Assembly (NCBI RefSeq): GCF_017980685.1
Contig: NZ_JACXXO010000001.1
Location: forward strand, 682,001-746,000
Direction: 5' to 3'
Length of the DNA: 64,000 nucleotides
From: Pseudomonas iridis
Lineage (GTDB): Bacteria > Pseudomonadota > Gammaproteobacteria > Pseudomonadales > Pseudomonadaceae
Program-made: the position numbers and the translations under genes
Notes under the pieces: model-generated
Told to the model about the DNA's origin: nothing
The model's database searches: none
What the model saw: only the letters and a program-made list of their open reading frames with translations
Part shown: positions 59,168-64,000 of the stretch, piece by piece
Position numbering within the stretch: position 1 is the stretch's first letter
Layout of the letters: the number at the start of each line of letters is the position of its first letter

Positions 59168-59243
59168 GGCGAGCTGTGCGTGGGAGGGCCTCGGCCCTGC
59201 CGGGTTTCCATTCCCTGGTCGACCAACCCGCGTACGGTTCGCC
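59168..59243 (+). ncRNA. C4/P4-CI-like antisense RNA element, unit 1
   Basis: A 76-nt element. The closing stem pairs 59168-59184 with 59227-59243 over 17 bp (four G-U pairs, no mismatch). Inside are the hairpin AGGGCC-TC-GGCCCT (59185-59198) and a second hairpin CCGGG/CCCUGG. The single-stranded CGACCAA sits directly before the 3' closing strand. Size, three-way layout and the presence of complementary sites on both sides match the C4 RNA of phages P1/P7 and the CI RNA of P4, which pair with their own leader to stop expression of downstream genes. Compensatory differences from unit 2 support the fold. Function here is inferred. Confidence 0.75.
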
Positions 59244-59249
59244 ACCCTT

Positions 59250-59263
59250 CTGCTTGGTCGCAG
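59250..59263 (+). other. Target hairpin C of unit 1
   Basis: CTGC-TTGGTC-GCAG again presents TTGGTC in a loop, 38 nt before the gene start. It is the second site complementary to the RNA element, equivalent to seqC of phage P4. Confidence 0.68.
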
Positions 59264-59300
59264 CGTCTGGCGAACTCCACATCCCGAATGGAGTTTCACC

Positions 59301-59675
59301 TTGAAAAAGCCGACACCAAACCCACCAGAAATCGACAACACCTCCCCCTACGAATCCCCCGATTCGAAGAAATTCCACGAAGCCGCCGAGCGCGCCCTCG
59401 ACCACTACCTCAAACCCAATGCCCTGACGCTGCGCTTCCACAAACCCAGCACCATGTTCCAGGTCGCGCCTGATCAAGACAACGAAAGCCTGCTGGTCCA
59501 CGCCTGCGAATCACTGGCACAAGCCAGCCTCATGACCAGCGACATCGCCGCCTACATCGACCTCCCGCAACGCCGCACGATACTGGCGATTCAGCAGATC
59601 ATCATGCTGGCGGAACTGGCCGTGAATCGCGTCCTGGATAACGTCGACATCCCCCAACCCGCACCACACAGCTGA
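59301..59675 (+). CDS. DUF6124 (DUF3077-type) protein, copy 1
   Basis: A 124-residue protein with a Pro/Asn/Asp-rich N-terminus (KKPTPNPPEIDNTSPYE) and a helical domain (FHEAAERALDHYLKP, ESLLVHACESLAQASLM, RTILAIQQIIMLAELAVNRV). It starts with TTG where copy 2 has ATG; GGAG lies 7 nt upstream. Residues after 17 are identical in the two copies. The family is common and multi-copy in Pseudomonas, without a known function. It sits directly behind a C4-like RNA, as phage anti-repressor genes do. Confidence 0.8.
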   Translation: MKKPTPNPPEIDNTSPYESPDSKKFHEAAERALDHYLKPNALTLRFHKPSTMFQVAPDQDNESLLVHACESLAQASLMTSDIAAYIDLPQRRTILAIQQIIMLAELAVNRVLDNVDIPQPAPHS

Positions 59676-59679
59676 CCCC

Positions 59680-59771
59680 TTGCAGGAGTGAGCCTGTTCG
59701 CGATGGCCGGCTCACATTCAACATCGTTGGTGCCTGACACATCGTCATCGCGAGCAGGCTCACTCCTACAA
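59680..59771. repeat. REP pair between the two units
   Basis: TTGCAGGAGTGAGCCTGTTC and GCGAGCAGGCTCACTCCTAC. A GAGTGAGCC variant of the CTCGCGA family. Confidence 0.85.
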
Positions 59772-59855
59772 TTTGAATCGCATACAACCTGCTAAAAATC
59801 GGTCGGCTGTCAGGCCGCCATTGCTGGCAGACCAGCTCCACACAAAAGCAACAGC

Positions 59856-59891
59856 AAGATCAAAAGATCGCAGCCTGCGGCAGCTCCTACA
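59856..59891. repeat. Single REP between the two units
   Basis: CAAAAGATCGCAGCCTGCGG then CAGCTCCTACAG, half of a TGTAGGAGC pair. A degenerate GGCAAGCCAGCTCC-like REP lies just before it (59821-59842). Nothing gene-like was seen in 59892-60035. Confidence 0.8.
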
Positions 59892-60037
59892 GGGGGGGCG
59901 AGTACAACCCGCCAGCGGCAGAGCCGCACCACTCAACAGGATGAGCGTTAGCTCGGCTGCAGCTCTTGATCTTGATCCACAGATCCCTTCATCGCCCACG
60001 CACGCGTTGCCAACTTATTTTCAACACACTGCGAATC

Positions 60038-60118
60038 CTGTAGGAGCTGCCGCAGGCTGCGATCTTTTGACCTTGATGTTTAAAAATCAAAAGATCGCAG
60101 CCTACGGCAGCTCCTACA
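60038..60118. repeat. REP pair at the head of unit 2
   Basis: Same as the unit 1 element with two substitutions. Confidence 0.92.
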
Positions 60119-60158
60119 TTTCTGGGTTTTCGCGGAAGTTTCCGACACGTTTTGAAGG

Positions 60159-60187
60159 TTGTCCGTCGGAAGTGCGGTGGATAGGCT
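60159..60187 (+). promoter_or_regulatory. Sigma-70-like promoter of unit 2
   Basis: TTGTCC-N17-TAGGCT, followed by the same 5' hairpin as in unit 1 (60193-60214). Confidence 0.6.
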
Positions 60188-60213
60188 TTGGGGGTCGCTG
60201 ACGAATCAGCGAC

Positions 60214-60230
60214 CGGGTCTGGAAAACCCG
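60214..60230 (+). other. Target hairpin A of unit 2
   Basis: CGGGT-CTGGAAA-ACCCG presents CTGGAAA in the loop. CTGGAAAA (60219-60226) is the reverse complement of TTTTCCAG in the RNA element at 60342-60349. Confidence 0.7.
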
Positions 60231-60287
60231 ATTTCAACTACCAAAGCTCATGGCATACTGCGGCGCTTTTTCTGCTCGCGATGTTAT

Positions 60288-60365
60288 GGCGGCTGTGCGC
60301 GGGAGGCCCTTGGGCCTGCCGGTTTTGGTGAGTTGGCCGGTTTTTCCAGTCCGCGCACGGCTGCC
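60288..60365 (+). ncRNA. C4/P4-CI-like antisense RNA element, unit 2
   Basis: A 78-nt element. The closing stem pairs 60288-60302 with 60351-60365 over 15 bp (two G-U). The inner hairpin is AGGCCC-TT-GGGCCT (60304-60317), where both strands differ from unit 1 in a compensatory way. A CCGG/CCGG hairpin follows. TTTTCCAG sits just before the 3' closing strand, the same place as CGACCAA in unit 1. The primary sequence also resembles the DNA of phage ash regions. Function is inferred from the P1/P4 systems. Confidence 0.75.
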
Positions 60366-60372
60366 ACCCTTA

Positions 60373-60385
60373 CGTCTGGAAAACG
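60373..60385 (+). other. Target hairpin C of unit 2
   Basis: CGT-CTGGAAA-ACG, a 3-bp stem that may extend past one mismatch. It is the second CTGGAAAA site (60376-60383), 44 nt before the gene. Confidence 0.62.
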
Positions 60386-60428
60386 AAAAGTGGCGGCTTC
60401 AACTCAACTTGCCATGAGTATGTTCACC

Positions 60429-60803
60429 ATGAAAAAGCCAACACCCAATCCGCCCGAAGCGGATAACACCACGCCTTACGAATCCCCCGATTCGAAGAAA
60501 TTCCACGAAGCCGCCGAGCGCGCCCTCGACCACTACCTCAAACCCAATGCCCTGACCCTGCGCTTCCACAAACCCAGCACCATGTTCCAGGTCGCGCCCG
60601 ATCAAGACAACGAAAGCCTGCTTGTCCACGCCTGCGAATCACTGGCACAAGCCAGCCTCATGACCAGCGACATCGCCGCCTACATCGACCTCCCGCAACG
60701 CCGCACGATACTGGCGATTCAGCAGATCATCATGCTGGCGGAACTGGCCGTGAATCGCGTCCTGGATAACGTCGACATCCCCCAACCCGCGCCACACAGC
60801 TGA
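60429..60803 (+). CDS. DUF6124 (DUF3077-type) protein, copy 2
   Basis: 124 residues, differing from copy 1 only near the N-terminus (KKPTPNPPEADNTTPYE). The first 16 codons differ at many synonymous positions, whereas the rest of the gene is nearly identical DNA. The start is taken as ATG 60429 by comparison with copy 1; ATG 60414 and 60420 are in frame (MSMFTMKKPT) and possible. An in-frame extension back through the RNA element is not considered coding. Confidence 0.8.
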   Translation: MKKPTPNPPEADNTTPYESPDSKKFHEAAERALDHYLKPNALTLRFHKPSTMFQVAPDQDNESLLVHACESLAQASLMTSDIAAYIDLPQRRTILAIQQIIMLAELAVNRVLDNVDIPQPAPHS

Positions 60804-60884
60804 CCCCTTGCAGGCTCGCTCCTACCGCTTGAATCGCTTGCGCCTGCGTGAAATATGTCCCCGCTGACGAAGCAGCTCCCACAG

Positions 60885-61367
60885 CTATTGAGCAGGCTTG
60901 GCTAATTTCGCCACTCTTTCGAGACCTGAAACGTCGATGAACGATCCATTTGCCTCTAATGGTGGCTGTGTGCCGCTTTGGAACTTCAACTTGAATACAG
61001 CACGGAAAGTCCCAGCAATCGGGTCAAACGTCACATTAACGGATCCGCTGTCATCGCCAGCTGAATAAGGGATACTTTCCTCTTGGCCGTCTGAATTTTT
61101 CTCATACAAAAAATAGATAAATGACCAGATTTTTCCACCCGCTGTATATTCATGTTCTCCATTTTGAATATCGGCTTCAAAAAGGATTTGTAATACCGCA
61201 CGCCTTTGCGAATCGAACGTTTGATTGGCGCTTACCAGCACGTCGCGACCATCCGTTTCAAACCTTTCAACACTTCCGTTGAATGGCGAGAGGTTCCCGA
61301 GCAGCAAAGATGCCCTACCTTGCACAGCTTTCTGGGAAACGGCATTTACACCCACTTCTTTTTTCAT
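60885..61367 (-). CDS. Hypothetical protein, beta-rich
   Basis: A 160-residue protein that I do not recognise. It has no signal peptide or membrane segment. Sequence patterns suggest beta strands: AVLQILFEADIQNGEHEY, KIWSFIYFLYEKN, DSGSVNVTFDPIAGTFRAVF, then KLKFQSGTQPPLEANGSF. Base composition is lower in GC than its neighbours, which points to acquired DNA. The start at 61367 (MKKEVGVNAVS) is chosen over 61379 because GGAA precedes it at 6-7 nt. It lies alone beside the DUF6124 duplication. Confidence 0.65.
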   Translation of the reverse strand: MKKEVGVNAVSQKAVQGRASLLLGNLSPFNGSVERFETDGRDVLVSANQTFDSQRRAVLQILFEADIQNGEHEYTAGGKIWSFIYFLYEKNSDGQEESIPYSAGDDSGSVNVTFDPIAGTFRAVFKLKFQSGTQPPLEANGSFIDVSGLERVAKLAKPAQ

Positions 61368-61713
61368 AATAAATTCCATTTACAAGTAAATATCGGCACG
61401 CTGTGTGGGTGTAAGTTTCTCTGCAATCAAACGTTTCCGCACCTGACAGAAATGACAGTCATCCAGAACCTTTCGCGATAAAAAGCATGATTTTATTTAG
61501 AGAACGACCAAAAATTGCGACCCTTCAGATTTCTAAAATGCTGATCTAGATAGCAACGGCACGCTGGCGCAGATATACCCAACTACCCCTCGCCGCAAAT
61601 CAAACCCAAGGGCAAGGTCGGCCCAAAGGCCGCCAAGACAAGCCAAACCCCACAAAGAAATGTTAGCGTGCTTGGCAATCTCAGAAAGAAAGCCAAAGCC
61701 GAGCCCAAGCCCA
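61368..61713. other. Intergenic region with no recognisable gene
   Basis: 346 bp between two divergent genes. It is AT-rich near 61370-61550, then contains a C/A-rich stretch. A minus-strand frame crosses part of it but has no family resemblance or ribosome-binding site. It presumably holds both promoters. Confidence 0.4.
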
Positions 61714-62688
61714 ATGAAAAAAACAGTCCTGGCCTTCAGCCGCATCACCCCAGCCATGATCGAACGCCTGCAACAAGAGTTCGACGTCATCGTCCCCAAC
61801 CCGAAGGCCGGTGACATCAGCGCCCAATTCAACGAAGCCCTGCCCCACGCCCATGGCCTCATCGGCGTCGGCCGCAAACTCGGCAAGGCTCAACTCGAAA
61901 CCGCCGCCAAACTCGAAGTGGTCTCAAGCGTGTCGGTCGGCTACGACAACTACGACCTCGACTACTTCAACGAACGCGGGATCATGCTCACCAACACCCC
62001 GGACGTGCTCACCGAAAGCACCGCCGACCTCGCCTTCACCCTGATCATGAGCAGTGCTCGCCGCGTCGCCGAACTCGACGCCTGGACCAAGGCCGGCCAA
62101 TGGCAAGCCAGCGTCGGCGCCCCGCTGTTCGGCTGTGACGTCCACGGCAAAACCCTCGGTATCGTCGGCATGGGCAACATCGGCGCCGCCGTCGCCCGCC
62201 GGGGTCGGTTCGGTTTCAACATGCCGATCATCTACAGCGGCAACAGCCGCAAGACCGAGCTTGAGCAAGAACTCGGCGCACAATTTCGCAGCCTCGACCA
62301 ACTCCTGGCCGAAGCCGACTTCGTCTGCCTGGTGGTGCCACTCAGTGACAAGACCCGCCACCTGATCAGCCATCGTGAACTGTCCCTGATGAAGCCGAGC
62401 GCGATTCTGGTCAACATTTCCCGTGGCCCGGTGGTCGATGAACCGGCACTGATCGAGGCGCTGCAAAACAACCGCATCCGCGGTGCCGGCCTCGACGTCT
62501 ACGAAAAAGAACCGCTGGCCGAGTCACCACTGTTCCAGCTGAAAAACGCCGTAACTTTGCCGCACATCGGTTCGGCCACCCATGAAACCCGCGAAGCCAT
62601 GGCCAATCGCGCCCTCGCCAACCTGCGCAGCGCGCTGCTCGGCGAACGTCCGCAGGATCTGGTGAACCCGCAAGTCTGGCGCGGCTGA
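61714..62688 (+). CDS. D-2-hydroxyacid dehydrogenase (GhrB/TkrA type)
   Basis: A 324-residue NAD(P)H-dependent reductase, probably of glyoxylate, hydroxypyruvate or 2-ketogluconate. Family motifs: SVSVGYDNYDLDYFNERGI, TESTADLAFTLIMSSARRV, nucleotide motif LGIVGMGNIGAAVARRGRFG (GxGxxG), catalytic Arg in LVNISRGPVVDE, Glu in VYEKEPLAESPL, and His in LPHIGSATHETREAM. The start MKKTVLAF (61714) is where homology begins; the ribosome-binding site is weak. Confidence 0.9.
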   Translation: MKKTVLAFSRITPAMIERLQQEFDVIVPNPKAGDISAQFNEALPHAHGLIGVGRKLGKAQLETAAKLEVVSSVSVGYDNYDLDYFNERGIMLTNTPDVLTESTADLAFTLIMSSARRVAELDAWTKAGQWQASVGAPLFGCDVHGKTLGIVGMGNIGAAVARRGRFGFNMPIIYSGNSRKTELEQELGAQFRSLDQLLAEADFVCLVVPLSDKTRHLISHRELSLMKPSAILVNISRGPVVDEPALIEALQNNRIRGAGLDVYEKEPLAESPLFQLKNAVTLPHIGSATHETREAMANRALANLRSALLGERPQDLVNPQVWRG

Positions 62689-62694
62689 AATAAC

Positions 62695-62720
62695 GGGCAA
62701 GTGCCGCAGGGTACTTGCCC
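62695..62720 (+). terminator. Stem-loop after the hydroxyacid dehydrogenase gene
   Basis: GGGCAAGT/ACTTGCCC, an 8-bp stem with a 10-nt loop, 6 bp after the stop. No U run. Confidence 0.5.
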
Positions 62721-62833
62721 CCTACTTCCTTACATACACAACTTGAAAATCAACAACAAACCAAATTAAACAGCCGCGTTATAAGCTCCGCATGATTATC
62801 GACCTAACGATAAACAAATGGAGAGCAAATACC

Positions 62834-63341
62834 GTGGACAACTTGAGCACCGAAAAACTTATTCGTTACAGCAAAGTAATATTAATGGCGTACATCAGCA
62901 TCTTTGGTTTGCTGGTCATGATTCAGAACTTCACAGACTATGAATCCAACTACACCTACGTGGCTCACATCCTCAGTATGGACACCACCACTGCCAGTGA
63001 AACCATCAAGTACCGAGCCATTGAATCACCGATGATTCATCACCGAATCTACTGGTTCATCATCAATGGAAGTTACTTACACCGTGCTCTGCCTGATAGG
63101 CACCTATCAGCTTTATCGCAACATCAACGCGAGTGCGGAGGAATTCCACGAGTCAAAAAAATTCTCGATCATGGGCATACTGGCGGCAATATTCATTTAT
63201 TACGTCTGCTTGCAAACGGTGGGCGTCGAATGGTTCGACATGGACACTTCGCAATCATGGAACGCCAAGGACTGGGCACGGCATATTGTTGATTTCATAT
63301 TCCCGGTGATGATTTACATCACATTGAAAGTCGAGCGCTGA
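62834..63341 (+). pseudogene. DUF2165 membrane protein gene with a frameshift
   Basis: Frame one (GTG 62834, GGAGAG upstream) encodes STEKLIRYSKVILMAYISIF, then SPMIHHRIYWFII; frame two from about 63066 encodes TYTVLCLIGTYQLYRNINAS, EWFDMDTSQSWNAKDW and VMIYITLKVER. Together they make a normal four-helix DUF2165 protein of about 168 residues. The break lies at 63055-63068, near ATCATCAATGG, and fits loss of two bases or gain of one. Function of DUF2165 is unknown. It may be a true mutation or a sequencing error. Confidence 0.75.
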
Positions 63342-63361
63342 AGATTCAGCGCTCGGTGGTT

Positions 63362-64000
63362 TCACACCAACTTGCCTTGGCTCGGCATTTCCAATGTCCG
63401 GGGTTTACGGAATACCAGCACATTACCCAACATCACCAGAACCAGCCCCACCAGCGCTGGCGCTGTCCATTGATAACCTTCGGCAAAGGCCGAAACATTC
63501 AGCGCCACCACCGGGAACAATACCGTGCAATACGCTGCGCGTTCAGGGCCCATGCGCCCGACCAGCGTCAGGTACGCGGTGAAGCCAATGACCGAGCCCG
63601 GAATCACCAGATACAGTAGCGAACCGACGTAACGAGGTGACCAGTCCATGTCGAAGGGAATGCCTTTGACCAGACACCACACCGACAGCATCGCGGCACC
63701 GTAAGCCATGCCCCAGGCGTTGGTGGTCAGCGGTTTGAGCCCGGCCTTCTGTTGCAGGCTCGAGAGCATGTTACCCGCCGAGAAACACAACGTACCGCAC
63801 AGTGCCAGGCCAAGACCGAGCAAGGTTTGCGGCGTAGCCTGATGGCCGGCCAGTTCCGGCCAGAACAACAGGCCCAGGCCGAACAACCCCAATCCCCCAC
63901 CCATCAACACATTGCGGGCAATGCGCTGACCGAAGAACACCCGTGCATTGAGCGCATTCCACAAGGTGGCGGTGGAAAACACCACCGCCACCAGACCGCT
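63362..64000 (-). CDS. EamA-family (DMT) transporter, truncated by the window edge
   Basis: 213 residues are visible; the frame is open to base 64000, so the N-terminal helices lie beyond the window. About seven transmembrane segments remain, including VVFSTATLWNALNARVFFGQ, MGGGLGLFGLGLLFWPEL and YLVIPGSVIGFTAYLTLVGR, then GPERAAYCTVLFPVVALNVS, a typical end of the second EamA domain. Probably exports amino acids or metabolites; substrate unknown. Confidence 0.88.
   Translation of the reverse strand, partial: SGLVAVVFSTATLWNALNARVFFGQRIARNVLMGGGLGLFGLGLLFWPELAGHQATPQTLLGLGLALCGTLCFSAGNMLSSLQQKAGLKPLTTNAWGMAYGAAMLSVWCLVKGIPFDMDWSPRYVGSLLYLVIPGSVIGFTAYLTLVGRMGPERAAYCTVLFPVVALNVSAFAEGYQWTAPALVGLVLVMLGNVLVFRKPRTLEMPSQGKLV

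Larger units (their letters stand above)
58939..59686. repeat. Tandem duplication, unit 1
   Basis: 748 bp, paired with 60036-60814. The first 179 bp differ at about six positions and the last 337 bp at about four, while the centre (59118-59349 against 60215-60477) is diverged. The unit contains a REP pair, promoter, structured RNA and a DUF6124-type gene. Confidence 0.9.
60036..60814. repeat. Tandem duplication, unit 2
   Basis: 779 bp, the second copy of 58939-59686, with the same order of parts. The 31-bp length difference lies wholly in the diverged centre. Confidence 0.9.

Noticed and set aside
60159..60428. In-frame extension of the second DUF6124 gene back through the RNA element, resembling ash-family proteins
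   Set aside because: The extension reads through the promoter, hairpins and C4-like RNA. In copy 1 the same region is not conserved as protein, while the RNA fold is. Ash-like frames are likely artefacts of such RNAs.
61533..61886. 117-codon minus-strand frame upstream of the hydroxyacid dehydrogenase
   Set aside because: More than half lies opposite the real gene, and the remainder has no ribosome-binding site or recognised domain.

Overview
The window is chromosomal DNA of a Pseudomonas, most likely of the P. fluorescens group. The evidence is the high-GC coding style, a complete twelve-gene alginate operon in canonical order, dauBAR and aapJQMP modules of pseudomonad type, and many REP/REPIN palindromes of the GTGGGAGC...GCTCCCAC and TGTAGGAGCTGCCGCAGGC types. 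No rRNA, tRNA, CRISPR array or intact transposase was seen.

Layout. 1-10 kb holds housekeeping and small accessory genes: a truncated valS, rlmF, an HU protein, ndpA, a membrane-anchored glutaredoxin, a GST, a GIY-YIG protein, an NTF2-like protein and an MFS carrier. Next to the GIY-YIG gene lies a 0.66-kb segment bounded by 22-bp direct repeats. 10-16 kb holds a FadR-type regulator, the mqsRA toxin-antitoxin pair and the aapJQMP amino-acid ABC transporter, which has a sigma-54-type promoter. 16-24 kb holds a carboxylesterase, rhlB, the D-arginine genes dauB-dauA-dauR with a solute-binding protein, and moaCDE. 24-28 kb holds a PIN-PhoH protein, a polysaccharide deacetylase-like protein and yaaA.

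28.1-45.6 kb is the alginate locus. About 0.8 kb of regulatory DNA (palindrome, TGGCAC half-site array, AlgU-type promoter, structured leader) precedes algD-alg8-alg44-algK-algE-algG-algX-algL-algI-algJ-algF-algA. AlgD and AlgA make GDP-mannuronate. Alg8 and the c-di-GMP receptor Alg44 polymerise it. AlgK, AlgE, AlgG, AlgX and AlgL form the periplasmic and outer-membrane export and modification complex. AlgI, AlgJ and AlgF acetylate the polymer. REP elements lie in three gaps of the operon, and one REPIN lies inside the algK signal-sequence region.

45.6-64 kb is accessory. It carries a TccC/Rhs-type toxin gene broken by an 8-bp tandem duplication, an SDR, a LysR/MFS pair, an aromatic-acid-type efflux operon (OMF, FUSC, DUF1656, HlyD) with a divergent LysR gene, and a 2-hydroxyacid dehydrogenase. 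A DUF2165 gene with a frameshift and a truncated EamA transporter close the window.

The most striking feature is at 58.9-60.8 kb. Two tandem units each carry a promoter, a 5' hairpin, a target hairpin, a 76-78-nt RNA that folds like the C4/P4-CI phage immunity RNAs, a second target hairpin and a DUF6124-type gene. In each unit a 7-8-nt segment of the RNA is complementary to both flanking targets, and the two units use different complementary sequences. This looks like two orthogonal, chromosomally domesticated antisense-RNA immunity circuits.
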